Positions 23,939-32,648 of a stretch of DNA of 64,000 bases are shown here, piece after piece. Under the pieces are notes generated by a model. The model did no database searches and was not told where the DNA came from. It worked only from the letters and a program-made list of their open reading frames with translations. The translations under genes and the position numbers were made by a program. Within the stretch, counting starts at the first letter, position 1, and every line of letters starts with the position of its first letter. Source of the stretch: JABSQH01 sp965230015 (GTDB lineage Bacteria; Actinomycetota; Acidimicrobiia; Acidimicrobiales; Ilumatobacteraceae); contig CBDDKF010000015.1 of NCBI GenBank assembly GCA_965230015.1, positions 62,001 through 126,000 on the forward strand. The letters run 5' to 3'.

Positions 23939-25066
23939 TCAGCAGATGCGCGGGAGTTGTTCGCCGAGCGGGCGATCGATCACGCGGGTAGCGCCCAAAC
24001 CCGTGCGGGCGACGACCACTCCGGGATGCTCGTCGACGACCGTGCCGATGCGCACGGCGCCGCTACCGGCGGGATCGGTGCGCATCGCCTCGACGACGGC
24101 ATCGGCGTGCTCGGCCGGCACGAAGGCGACGAGTCGTCCTTCGTTGGCCACGTGGATCGGATCGAGTCCGAGGAAGCCACACGCCGACCGCACCGACTCG
24201 GGGATCGGCACCGCCCGCTCGTCGTACTCGACGCCGACGCCCGCGGTCTCGGCGAGTTCACACAGGCTGGCGGCGAGGCCGCCTCGAGTGCAGTCGCGCA
24301 CTGCGTGGATGTCGGGGCACGCGGCGAGTGAGGCGGCAACGAGATCGGCCAGCGGGGCGGTGTCGGACGCGATCTCGGTCCCGAACTCCAGACCCTCACG
24401 AACGCTGAGTACCGCGACGCCGTGCGCGCCGATGTCGCCCGACACGATGATCGCGTCGCCTGGTCGAATACGCGACGGGGCAAGGTCGACACCGTCGGGG
24501 ATCACGCCGACGCCGGCGGTATTGATGTACACGCCGTCGCCGTGCCCCTGCTCGACCACTTTGGTGTCGCCGGTGACCAGCTGCACCCCCGCCCGCTCGG
24601 CAGCGCGACCCATCGCCGCGGCGACCTGCTGCAAGACCTCGAGTTCGAGCCCTTCCTCGAGGATGAAGCCGGTCGACAAGGCAACCGGTCGGGCGCCGCT
24701 GGTGGCGAGGTCGTTGACCGTGCCGTTGACCGCCAGCTCGCCGATGTTGCCGCCGGGAAAGAACAGCGGCTGTACGACATAGCTGTCGGTGGTGAATGCC
24801 AGCCGACCGCCCGCCGACCCACCAACGACGAGATCGAGCATCGCGGCGTCGGTTGCTTGCGCCGTCGATGCGGCCGATCCAAACGCGGGGAGGAAGAGGT
24901 GCTCGATCAACTCGCCCGAGAGCTGGCCTCCGCCGCCGTGGCCGAGCACGATGCGTTCCTGATCACGGAGCGGCATCGGACACGACCAGCCTTCGATATC
25001 GGCCGTGGTCGCCGCCTCGGACGAAGCCGACACCGTTGCGTCAACCGTCGCATCAACGTCGGACAT
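23939..25066 (-). CDS. hypE: Hydrogenase maturation protein HypE (carbamoyl dehydratase)
   Basis: 375 residues. It ends in PRIC: the C-terminal cysteine accepts the carbamoyl group from HypF and is dehydrated to thiocyanate, the source of the CN ligands of the [NiFe] site. Early motifs are LGHGGGGQLSGELI and FTTDSYVVQPLFFPGGNIGE, the ATP-binding AIR-synthase-like fold, followed by GDTKVVEQGHGDGVYINTAG. The ATG at 25066 overlaps the hypD stop (ATGA). The N-terminal 35 residues, rich in Ala, Thr and Asp, are longer than usual. It is the last gene of the leftward hydrogenase operon. Confidence 0.95.
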   Translation of the reverse strand: MSDVDATVDATVSASSEAATTADIEGWSCPMPLRDQERIVLGHGGGGQLSGELIEHLFLPAFGSAASTAQATDAAMLDLVVGGSAGGRLAFTTDSYVVQPLFFPGGNIGELAVNGTVNDLATSGARPVALSTGFILEEGLELEVLQQVAAAMGRAAERAGVQLVTGDTKVVEQGHGDGVYINTAGVGVIPDGVDLAPSRIRPGDAIIVSGDIGAHGVAVLSVREGLEFGTEIASDTAPLADLVAASLAACPDIHAVRDCTRGGLAASLCELAETAGVGVEYDERAVPIPESVRSACGFLGLDPIHVANEGRLVAFVPAEHADAVVEAMRTDPAGSGAVRIGTVVDEHPGVVVARTGLGATRVIDRPLGEQLPRIC

Positions 25067-26181
25067 CAGGATCGTGCTCCCACCGTGACCGGCGTGTCGA
25101 TCCGGCGGTACTGGAAGTACGCCGCACAGGCACCCTCGCTCGAGACCATCGTGGCGCCCATCGGGGTGCGCGGCGTGCAGCTCGTACCGAAGCACTCACA
25201 CTCGTCGGGTTTGATCAAGCCTTGGAGCACCTCGCCGGCACGACAGGCGGCCGGCTCGTCGACGTGCAACTCGCCCACGTCGAATCGGCGTTCGGCGTCG
25301 AACTCGGCGTAGTCGCTCAACAACCGCCATCCACTCGCGGGGATCATGCCGATACCCCGCCACTGTCGATCGCACACGTCGAACACGTCGGCCAACATCT
25401 CTTGGGCTGCCGGATTGCCTTCGGCGCGGACGGCGCGGGCGTAGGCGTTCTCTACCTCACCTCGGCCCTCTTCGAGCTGGGCGACCGTCCGGCGGATCCC
25501 GTCGAGCACATCGAGCGGCTCGAAGCCGGTGACCACGATCGGCACGCCGAACCGTTCAGCCAACGGTTCGTATTGCGCGGTGCCCATCACCGTGCACACG
25601 TGTCCGGCGGCGAGGAAGCCGTTGACCCGTGAGGTCCCAGAGGTCATCAGCGCCTCGATCGCCGGTGGCACCAGCACGTGGCTGACGAGCATCGAGAAGT
25701 TGTCGAGGTTGCGTTGCCGGGCCTGGAACACGGCCATTGCGTTGGCAGGCGCGGTGGTTTCGAATCCGACGCCGAAGAACACGACCTGTTTGTCGGGGTG
25801 GTCGCTGGCGACTTCAACCGCGTCGAGTGGCGAGTACACGACGCGCACGTCGCCTCCGCGGGCCTTCACCGAGAACAGGTCGTGGGTACTGCCCGGCACG
25901 CGCAACATGTCGCCGAACGAGCAGAAGATCACACCGGGCCGGGCGGCGATCGCCAGCGCACGATCGATCATCTCGAGCGGCGTGACACACACCGGACAAC
26001 CGGGTCCGTGGATCAGCTCGATCTGCTCGGGGAGCAACTGGTCGATGCCGTTGCGGATGATCGAGTGGGTCTGCCCACCGCACACCTCCATGATCGCCCA
26101 CTGTTGCGTAGCGGTGCGCTCGATGTCGGCGAACAGTCCGGCGGCCAGCTCGGGGTCGTGAAACTCGTCGAGATACTTCAC
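25066..26181 (-). CDS. hypD: Hydrogenase maturation protein HypD
   Basis: 371 residues. HypD is the scaffold on which Fe(CN)2CO is assembled with HypC. All the usual cysteine motifs are present: VCGGQTHSI, HGPGCPVCVTP, FCSFGDMLRVPGS, GHVCTVMGT and the C-terminal [4Fe-4S] set DECECFGTSC with a later GACAAYF. GVGFETTAPA is also conserved. Length and start match the family. It overlaps hypC upstream and hypE downstream by four bases each. Confidence 0.95.
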   Translation of the reverse strand: MKYLDEFHDPELAAGLFADIERTATQQWAIMEVCGGQTHSIIRNGIDQLLPEQIELIHGPGCPVCVTPLEMIDRALAIAARPGVIFCSFGDMLRVPGSTHDLFSVKARGGDVRVVYSPLDAVEVASDHPDKQVVFFGVGFETTAPANAMAVFQARQRNLDNFSMLVSHVLVPPAIEALMTSGTSRVNGFLAAGHVCTVMGTAQYEPLAERFGVPIVVTGFEPLDVLDGIRRTVAQLEEGRGEVENAYARAVRAEGNPAAQEMLADVFDVCDRQWRGIGMIPASGWRLLSDYAEFDAERRFDVGELHVDEPAACRAGEVLQGLIKPDECECFGTSCTPRTPMGATMVSSEGACAAYFQYRRIDTPVTVGARS

Positions 26182-26489
26182 GAAGCCGGCTCGATTCGTG
26201 CGGGCTCGCTTCGTGCCGTTTCGACCTGAGCCATCATCGAGTCGTCGAGCCCCAGCTCGTCGTCGAGGAGCCCGACGTCGCGCATCATCTTCAACGTCTC
26301 GAGCGCCGACGCCTTGTCGAGCAGCGTGATCGCAAAGCCGGCGTGAATGATCGTGTAGTCGCCGACGTCGGCGTCGGGGACGTAAGCCAAGCAGATGTCC
26401 TTTTGCACGCCGCCGAAATCGACGGTGGCCATCTTGGTCCCGCGTTCATCGCGGATGTCGGTGACCTTCCCGGGGACTCCGAGACACAT
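26178..26489 (-). CDS. hypC: Hydrogenase maturation chaperone HypC
   Basis: 103 residues. It starts MCLGVPGKV, and the N-terminal Cys2 binds the iron centre and the hydrogenase large-subunit precursor. VDFGGVQKDICLAYVPDADVGDYTIIHAGFAI is typical HypC. The C-terminal tail after residue about 75 (DDELGLDDSMMAQVETARSE) is longer than in enteric HypC. The ATG overlaps the hypF stop. Confidence 0.95.
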   Translation of the reverse strand: MCLGVPGKVTDIRDERGTKMATVDFGGVQKDICLAYVPDADVGDYTIIHAGFAITLLDKASALETLKMMRDVGLLDDELGLDDSMMAQVETARSEPARIEPAS

Positions 26490-28879
26490 CAGGTGCTCCC
26501 TTCATCGACCACTCGCGTGCACGAGCGATCGAGCGTTGTGGCCGCGGCAATCGCCGCCTGGCCGAGTGACAACCCACCATCGTTCGGCGGGACGAGGCGG
26601 TGGGTGAGCACCTCGAACCCGGTGAGTCGCTCGTGCGTCAAACGGGCGAGCAACGCGTTCTGGAACACCCCGCCGGTCAGCGCGACCGGGAGATCGCCGG
26701 CACACCGGGCCGCCAGCCGGGCGACCACATCGGCCACCGCGTGGTGGAAGGCCGCGGCGAGATCGGCGCGATCGACACCGCGGCGACACCCCTCGACGAT
26801 GCCGACCAGCACTGGCCGCGGGTCGATCACGAAGGACGAACCGGGTTCGTGCCGAAGATCGAACCGCAGTGAAACGCGCCCGGCGTCTCCCCGCTCGGCA
26901 AGGTGTTCGAGTTCGATCGCCGCCTGTGCCTCGTAGCTGATGCGGTGGCGTACGTCGAGCAGCGAACTGACGACGTCGAAGAGGCGGCCCATGCTGGTGG
27001 TCGGCGTGCACCCGATGTTGCGCTCGACCTGCTGGGGCACGATGCGCCGCTCGACGTCGTCGCAGGCCTGCATGGCAGGATCGCCAGCCTCGATGGAGAT
27101 ACCGAGCGCGGTGAGATAGGCCAGCGCCAGCCGGCACGGGTTGCGCACCGTTTCGTCGCCGCCGGGCAGCGGCAGCGGTTGCAGATGGGCGACGCGCTCG
27201 AAACGTCGGTAGCCGGCGCGCAGGATCTCGCCGCCCCAGATCTCGGGTGCGCCGTCGGCGCCGATGCCGTACCCCGTGCCGTCGAAGGCGATACCCAACA
27301 CGTCGGCGTCGAGGCCGACGCCGTGCTCGACCATCACCGCCGCGACGTGGGCGTGATGGTGTTGCACGTCGACCTGTGTGGCGGCGAGTTGGTCTGCGTT
27401 GTCGAGCGCCCACCGACGGGTGAGGTAGCCCGGGTGACAATCGACGCCGAGCACCTCAGGTGTGACTCGATACATCGTGGTGAACGCGTCGACGCTGGCG
27501 GCGAACGCATCGAGCGTGGCCAGGTTCTCCATGTCGCCGATGTGTTGGCCGACCCACGCATGACGACCCGAAGCCACACAGCAGGTGTTCTTCAATTCGC
27601 CGCCGACGCCGAGCACGGGCGGCGCCGTGAACGGCAGCGCGACCGGCACCGGCGCATACCCCCGAGCTCGCCGGATCGGCTGCACCTCGCCGTCGACCAC
27701 GCGCACCACCGAGTCGTCGCAGGGCAACTCGATCGGCCGATCGTGCAGGCAAAATGCGTCGGCGAGATCGCCCAGCCGAGCGAGTGCTTCGTCGTCGCGG
27801 AAGCAGATCGGTTCACTCGACCGATTCCCCGACGTCATCACCAGGGCGACCGGTGGATCGACGTCGCCATCGGGCACCGGCGCGAACAACAAGTGGTGCA
27901 GCGGCGTGTAGGCGAGCATCACGCCGATCAGCGGGTTCCCGGGAGCGACGCCGTCAGCGATCGGGGCATCAGTACAGCGCGGCAACAACACGATCGGCCG
28001 TGCGGCGCTCGTCAGGGCCTCGGCGGCGATGTCGTCGACGTCGGCGACCACCCGCGCGGCGGCCAGGTCGGGGACCATCACGGCGAATGGCTTGTCGACA
28101 CGTCCCTTGCGGCGACGCAGCTCGGCAACAGCGAGCGGATCACCTGCGTCGCACGCGAGGTGATACCCACCGAGCCCCTTCACCGCCACAACCTGACTCG
28201 TGGCGAAGGCGCGGTGGACGGCGGCGAGGACCGCATCGGTTCCGCCCACGCGCACACCGGGCCGGGCGAACGTGAGCTGCGGTCCACATTCGGGGCAGGC
28301 CACCGGCTGAGCGTGATAGCGGCGATCGAGCGGGTCGGCGTACTCGTCGGCACACGCCGGACAGAGGTCGAAGTCGGCCATCGTGGTGGCCGGACGGTCG
28401 TAGGGCAGATCGCGAATGATCGTGAACCGGGGGCCACAGTTGGTGCAGTTGATGAAGGGGTACCGGTGGCGACGGTCAGCCGAGTCGAAGAGCTCGCTGA
28501 GGCAGTCGTCACAGGTCGCCACGTCGGGGGGAACGAGGGTGCGTGGACCATCGGTCGCGGCCGACTCGACGATGGTGAACGAGCTGTCGCCACACCGGTC
28601 GACGTCGTGCACCACCACCTCGTCGATGCGCGCCAGCGGCGGCTGCTCGCGACGGAGCCGCGCGGCGAACTCGTCGAGCTGCACCGTTGCCCCTTCGATC
28701 TCGATGAACACGCCGTGCGCATCGTTGCCCACGTGGCCGACGAGACCGAGCTCGGTGGCCAGCGACCACACGAACGGACGAAAGCCGACTCCCTGCACGA
28801 TGCCGGTCACCGTCAGTCGACGCCGCGCGGCCGACGCACCTAGGGGTGCACCGTGAGCTGCGACGTCGAGCAAACTCAC
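26489..28879 (-). CDS. hypF: Carbamoyltransferase HypF
   Basis: 796 residues from the GTG at 28879, which overlaps the upstream NHL gene stop. Domains in order: acylphosphatase (TVTGIVQGVGFRPFVWSLA), two zinc fingers (CDDCLSEL ... CTNCGPRF and CPACADEY ... CPECGPQL), a YrdC-like domain (VAVKGLGGYHLACDA, KRRK-type basic patch RRRKGRVDKPFAVM), and a Kae1-like domain (VDCHPGYLTRR, VQHHHAHVAAVM, FDGTGYG, ALTGGVFQNALL). It makes carbamoyl-adenylate from carbamoyl phosphate and passes the carbamoyl group to HypE. The open frame upstream of 28879 lies within the NHL gene and is not coding. Confidence 0.95.
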   Translation of the reverse strand: MSLLDVAAHGAPLGASAARRRLTVTGIVQGVGFRPFVWSLATELGLVGHVGNDAHGVFIEIEGATVQLDEFAARLRREQPPLARIDEVVVHDVDRCGDSSFTIVESAATDGPRTLVPPDVATCDDCLSELFDSADRRHRYPFINCTNCGPRFTIIRDLPYDRPATTMADFDLCPACADEYADPLDRRYHAQPVACPECGPQLTFARPGVRVGGTDAVLAAVHRAFATSQVVAVKGLGGYHLACDAGDPLAVAELRRRKGRVDKPFAVMVPDLAAARVVADVDDIAAEALTSAARPIVLLPRCTDAPIADGVAPGNPLIGVMLAYTPLHHLLFAPVPDGDVDPPVALVMTSGNRSSEPICFRDDEALARLGDLADAFCLHDRPIELPCDDSVVRVVDGEVQPIRRARGYAPVPVALPFTAPPVLGVGGELKNTCCVASGRHAWVGQHIGDMENLATLDAFAASVDAFTTMYRVTPEVLGVDCHPGYLTRRWALDNADQLAATQVDVQHHHAHVAAVMVEHGVGLDADVLGIAFDGTGYGIGADGAPEIWGGEILRAGYRRFERVAHLQPLPLPGGDETVRNPCRLALAYLTALGISIEAGDPAMQACDDVERRIVPQQVERNIGCTPTTSMGRLFDVVSSLLDVRHRISYEAQAAIELEHLAERGDAGRVSLRFDLRHEPGSSFVIDPRPVLVGIVEGCRRGVDRADLAAAFHHAVADVVARLAARCAGDLPVALTGGVFQNALLARLTHERLTGFEVLTHRLVPPNDGGLSLGQAAIAAATTLDRSCTRVVDEGST

Positions 28880-30045
28880 GACGCGCTCCACACCATGACG
28901 CGGTTGTTGCCCGAGTCGGCGATCGCCAGGTGATCGGACGCGGCGTTGCCGCCGGCGCGGAACGACATGCCGTACGGCCAGCAACACGTGTCGTGCTCGA
29001 CGCGATCCCAACGGTTCTCGCCGTTGCCGTTCTCGTCGGGCTGACCGAGCACCCGGTCGAACCCGGCGCCGGACGGCTGGGCGGCAAATGTGGTGGCCGG
29101 TTCGTCGATCACCGCGACCCGGTTGTTCGAGGTGTCACCGACGAACAGGCGCCCGTCGGGCGCGTGGGCGATCGCGTACGGGAAGCGCAGCGCGGCGCGC
29201 CCCTGGGGCCGGTACGGGCTCTCGAACGCGCTGGTGAAGTCGGGCTGACCGAACACCACGTCGGCAGGACGATCGGCGTCGACGGCGCCGCGCCACCCGA
29301 GCACTCGATGATTGCCGGCATCGGCCACAAAGAACAGGTCGCCCGACGACGCGAGCGCATGCGGCCAGCGCATCGAGTCGGCGGCCACGTCGTCGTCGCG
29401 GTTCTCACCGCGGGCGGTGAGGTTCGGTTGACCGAGCACGACGTCGGCGCCCTGCCCCGGCTCCGGGAGACCGTCGCGCCAGCCGAGCACCCGGCGGTTG
29501 CCGGTGTCAGCCACCCAGAACACACCGTCGATCTCGGCGATGCCAAACGGCCAATAGAAACGCTGCGGCCCACACCCCTCATCGGTGCCGTCGAGGCTGC
29601 GGGCCGGCTCCTGTCCGAGCACCGTTGGCGCGACACCCTGGATCGCCGCGTCGATGTCGTCCCACACCAACACCCGGTGATGCCACGCATCGGCCACGAC
29701 GAACCGACCGTCGGCCGTCTCCACCATCCCGGTTGGCAGGTGGAACAGGTTGGGCCCCTCCGTGATCATGTCCGGCTGGCCGATCACATGATCGGCATCC
29801 GCGTGATCCGCGTGGGGCACCGGCGTGTCCCACACGAGCAGTCGGTGGTTGCCGGTGTCGGCGGCGACCACTCGCTCGCCGGTGAGCAGCACCGCACGCG
29901 GCGCGTACATCGTCGATGCACTCGGCGACGCGTCGGGCAGGGCCAAACCCATCGAACTCGGCCCGCCGAGCCAGCGCACCGGACGGTACGGCCCGTCGGC
30001 CGGCCACTGCGTGGCGCCAGCGGTCGACGTGAGGAGATCGGTCAC
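28876..30045 (-). CDS. NHL-repeat beta-propeller protein in the hydrogenase operon
   Basis: 389 residues from the GTG at 30045, coupled to the NifU-type gene. About six NHL-type blades recur as (V/F)xVADxxNHRVLxW followed by VLGQPDxx: VVAADTGNHRLLVWDTP, FVVADAWHHRVLVWDD, FWVADTGNRRVLGWRD, FFVADAGNHRVLGWRG, LFVGDTSNNRVAVID and LAIADSGNNRVMVW. The signature is of soluble propellers used for protein binding. There is no signal peptide, so it is cytoplasmic. NHL-type genes occur in some actinobacterial group 2a hydrogenase operons. Its function there is not known to me. It could be a scaffold in assembly or in linking the enzyme to the membrane. Confidence 0.82.
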   Translation of the reverse strand: MTDLLTSTAGATQWPADGPYRPVRWLGGPSSMGLALPDASPSASTMYAPRAVLLTGERVVAADTGNHRLLVWDTPVPHADHADADHVIGQPDMITEGPNLFHLPTGMVETADGRFVVADAWHHRVLVWDDIDAAIQGVAPTVLGQEPARSLDGTDEGCGPQRFYWPFGIAEIDGVFWVADTGNRRVLGWRDGLPEPGQGADVVLGQPNLTARGENRDDDVAADSMRWPHALASSGDLFFVADAGNHRVLGWRGAVDADRPADVVFGQPDFTSAFESPYRPQGRAALRFPYAIAHAPDGRLFVGDTSNNRVAVIDEPATTFAAQPSGAGFDRVLGQPDENGNGENRWDRVEHDTCCWPYGMSFRAGGNAASDHLAIADSGNNRVMVWSAS

Positions 30046-30635
30046 GCGTCGCCTTCTGCCGACGAGCGCCGCTTGATGGCGCTCACCGGGATGATCGTCT
30101 CGGTTGGCGCATCGACCGCCGGCGCCTCCTGCACCTCACGCAGTTCGGGCAGATTCTCGAGCAGTGCCGTGGCCACCGAGTCGCGCAGCGTCTCGGTCGA
30201 CGAACCGCAGCCCACGCAGGCGCCGAGCAGACGCACGTAGGCCACGCCCTCGTCGATCTTCACCAGCTCGACGTCGCCGTTGTGGCTGGTGAGGTACGGC
30301 CGAACTCCGTCGAGCACTTGGATCGCCCGCATCGCCAGCGATGGCTTCACGATCTCGGCTTTGACGAACGCGGCGTACACCTCGGGGTCGTCGACCAACT
30401 CGTACAGCAGCTCGCGACCGCGCGGGTCGGCGCGCAGGCTGCCGACGATCGTACGGAGCACCGACTCGTGCAGGTCCTCGATTGCGTCGGCCAGCTCACG
30501 CGCGGTGTCGCGATCGGCCGACTCGGTGAGCCGTTCGATCGCATGTGTCGCGGCGTCGATGCGCTTGGCGCGCACCTCGAACGGGTGTGGGGCAGCCTCG
30601 GCGGTGAGCGGTGTGGCTGGCTCAGCGATGGTCAT
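30042..30635 (-). CDS. NifU C-terminal-domain (Fe-S scaffold) protein in the hydrogenase operon
   Basis: 197 residues. The N-terminal 100 residues are helical and charged with no family I recognise. Residues about 100-165 form a NifU-type domain with the cluster-binding pair GACVGCGSS preceded by SHNGDVELVKIDEGVAYVRL. Such domains bind and pass on [4Fe-4S] clusters. In this operon the likely client is the small subunit HucS, which needs three clusters. It is coupled to both neighbours by overlapping start and stop codons. Confidence 0.85.
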   Translation of the reverse strand: MTIAEPATPLTAEAAPHPFEVRAKRIDAATHAIERLTESADRDTARELADAIEDLHESVLRTIVGSLRADPRGRELLYELVDDPEVYAAFVKAEIVKPSLAMRAIQVLDGVRPYLTSHNGDVELVKIDEGVAYVRLLGACVGCGSSTETLRDSVATALLENLPELREVQEAPAVDAPTETIIPVSAIKRRSSAEGDA

Positions 30636-31897
30636 GGTGTCGCTCCCTCCGGCGTCGTCGTTCCCCGGGCGGCCTCGATCTCGCCGAGCTGGGCATCGAT
30701 CACCTCGATGATCTCCGGCTCTCCGGCGATGTCGAACAACGCCTTCGCCTCGTTGTACGCCTCGACCGCGCGCTCGAAGCGCCCGAGGTGAGCGAGGGCG
30801 TTCGCCTGATTAGCGAGTACCCGTCCGTAGCCGGCCGGGTCGCTGGCCTTCGACCGGTGGCGCAGTACGTCGGCGTACATCTCGACGGCTTCGGCGAGGT
30901 TGTCTTCGCGGTGCGTCGAGGGGAGGTACTGCAGGGCGTTGGCCAGGTTCATCTTGGACGACGACCACTCCCAGGGATGCGTCGCCGGATCGAACACGCG
31001 CAGTGCGGCGCGCAGCGACTGCACCGCCACACCGAGCCGTACCTGGTCGGAGGCGTCGGCCATCGGCATGGCCAGGTAGGCGATACCGATGTGCATGTTG
31101 GCGACCGCGAAGCGCTCGGGATCGGCCTCTTCGGTGATGTGAATCAGCGCCGATTGGTAGGAGCGCACCGCTGGCATCAGGCGATGCGGTTGTACATCGG
31201 CCATCTGATGGAGAGCGATGCCTCGCTCCAGCTGGAGGCCCGCCCGCAGATCGTCGAGGTTCGTGGCGGCGAGCACATCGATCGCCCGGTCGTACCACTC
31301 GAGCGATGCCTCAACCGCCTGCTGCGTGCGGAAGCGATGCTCGGCGACCATGCCGAGCAGCCGGCCATGCAGCGCCGGGCCGACCGATTCGGCAACCTCG
31401 GCGGCCTCGATGAGGATGCGCAACGCGCCGGGCGCGTCCGAGAACTCCATCGCTCGGGCCGCCCGTACGGTGTGGGCGAGCACGGCGAACTCGGCGTCGA
31501 GTCCCTCGGCGCTCGGCGGGTCGTCGCTCAAGTTGCTCACGTAAGCCGCTGCCGCGACGACCGCAGTGCGCAGTCGGTCGCCGGCGGCAGCGGCCAACGC
31601 TGCCTCCAGGTGCTCGGGTGTGGGAAGGAGCACCAGGCGGTTGATGACGTCGTCGACGCTGTCGCCGAGCATGGCGAGGGCGGCATCGATGTCGTCTCGT
31701 TCAGTTGCAGCCAGCACGGAACCGGCGGCGCCCCACTCGTCGGGACGGCCGAGCTCGGCCATCGCCGTGAGCAGCTCCGCCGCCCCGTCGCCGGGGGGTA
31801 CGAGCAGTAGTCCGGCGGTGCCGTCGAGCACGCCCAACGGTTGTGGACGAACGAGCGGTTGAGTCATCGGTTCCTCGGTTCGGTCGGTGTCGGTCAT
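30632..31897 (-). CDS. TPR-repeat protein in the hydrogenase operon
   Basis: 421 residues from the ATG at 31897. It is built mostly of tetratricopeptide-like helical pairs, with recognisable units in the second half: YDRAIDVLAATNLDDLRAGL, RSYQSALIHITEEADPERF, AVQSLRAALRVFDP, VEMYADVLRHRSKA and EAYNEAKALFDIAGEP. There is no signal peptide or membrane segment. TPR proteins bind partner proteins. Placement between the endopeptidase and the NifU protein suggests an assembly or quality-control factor for this hydrogenase, but this is inference. Confidence 0.8.
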   Translation of the reverse strand: MTDTDRTEEPMTQPLVRPQPLGVLDGTAGLLLVPPGDGAAELLTAMAELGRPDEWGAAGSVLAATERDDIDAALAMLGDSVDDVINRLVLLPTPEHLEAALAAAAGDRLRTAVVAAAAYVSNLSDDPPSAEGLDAEFAVLAHTVRAARAMEFSDAPGALRILIEAAEVAESVGPALHGRLLGMVAEHRFRTQQAVEASLEWYDRAIDVLAATNLDDLRAGLQLERGIALHQMADVQPHRLMPAVRSYQSALIHITEEADPERFAVANMHIGIAYLAMPMADASDQVRLGVAVQSLRAALRVFDPATHPWEWSSSKMNLANALQYLPSTHREDNLAEAVEMYADVLRHRSKASDPAGYGRVLANQANALAHLGRFERAVEAYNEAKALFDIAGEPEIIEVIDAQLGEIEAARGTTTPEGATP

Positions 31898-31898
31898 G

Positions 31899-32096
31899 TC
31901 ACATTCCCCATCCCGGTCCGGCATCGCGTTCGGCGGTGGCCTGAATGAACTTGGCGGCGACTTCGGCTTTGGCGCGCGAGTGGTACTCGCCAACGCGGTG
32001 GCGCACGGCGCCGTCGGGAAACACCACGTCGAGGATCACGACGAACCTCCCCGACTCTTCGACCACTTCGGTCGATGCAAACGGTTCATCGCTCAC
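31899..32096 (-). CDS. Small conserved-looking protein in the hydrogenase operon
   Basis: 65 residues, one domain: GRFVVILDVVFPDGAVRHRV then GEYHSRAKAEVAAKFIQATA. The pattern of beta strands followed by a helix is compact. No named family is clear to me. The ATG overlaps the protease stop by four bases, and its own stop lies one base before the TPR start, so it is cotranslated with the assembly genes. Its function is unknown. Confidence 0.7.
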   Translation of the reverse strand: MSDEPFASTEVVEESGRFVVILDVVFPDGAVRHRVGEYHSRAKAEVAAKFIQATAERDAGPGWGM

Positions 32097-32590
32097 CCGA
32101 CCGTCTCAGCCGCGGGCTCGATGTCGGCGTCGCCGAGCTCGGCCAGTTCGACGACGAGACGGTCGACGAGGCGATCGGCGGCCGCATCGACCGGCTCGCT
32201 CAGCGGATCGCCGAAGCCGAACGACTCGGCCTCGATGAGATACACGATGATCTCGTCGGGGTAGTCGTCTTTCAGCAGCCAGCGGGCGAACGCCAGCGCA
32301 TGGTCCCAGCGGAAGCTGTGCAGGTTGATGGTCGAGAGGTCGGGAAGCTCTTCGACGTCGGCCCCGAGCATCCGATACAGCGCGCCGGGAGTGCCGCCGG
32401 TGTCGGCGGCGTCGAGCAGGATCACCCGGTCGGCGCCGCGCATGCGGAAGGCGACGTCCATGCCGCTCGTACCGCCGTCGGCGACTTCGGTGCCGTCCGG
32501 CAATCCCGCGTCGAGCAAGCGGCGCACCAGCACCGGCCCGACAGCATCATCTCCACGAAGCAGGTTCCCACACCCGATGACGAGGTTCAC
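32093..32590 (-). CDS. [NiFe]-hydrogenase maturation endopeptidase
   Basis: 165 residues of the HyaD/HybD family. It starts with IGCGNLLRGDDAVGPVLV, in which the nickel-sensing acidic residue is in RGDDAVG, then ADGGTSGMDV, LLDAADTGG and the metal-site His in NLHSFRWDHAL. The enzyme removes the C-terminal tail of the large subunit once nickel is in place. HucL has such a tail after its last His. It sits two genes after hucS, as expected. Confidence 0.92.
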   Translation of the reverse strand: MNLVIGCGNLLRGDDAVGPVLVRRLLDAGLPDGTEVADGGTSGMDVAFRMRGADRVILLDAADTGGTPGALYRMLGADVEELPDLSTINLHSFRWDHALAFARWLLKDDYPDEIIVYLIEAESFGFGDPLSEPVDAAADRLVDRLVVELAELGDADIEPAAETVG

Positions 32591-32648
32591 TCGTCTCCCC
32601 TTTCAGTTCACGCCGACCCGGCGGCCGACGTATCTCACTGCGCCTGAA

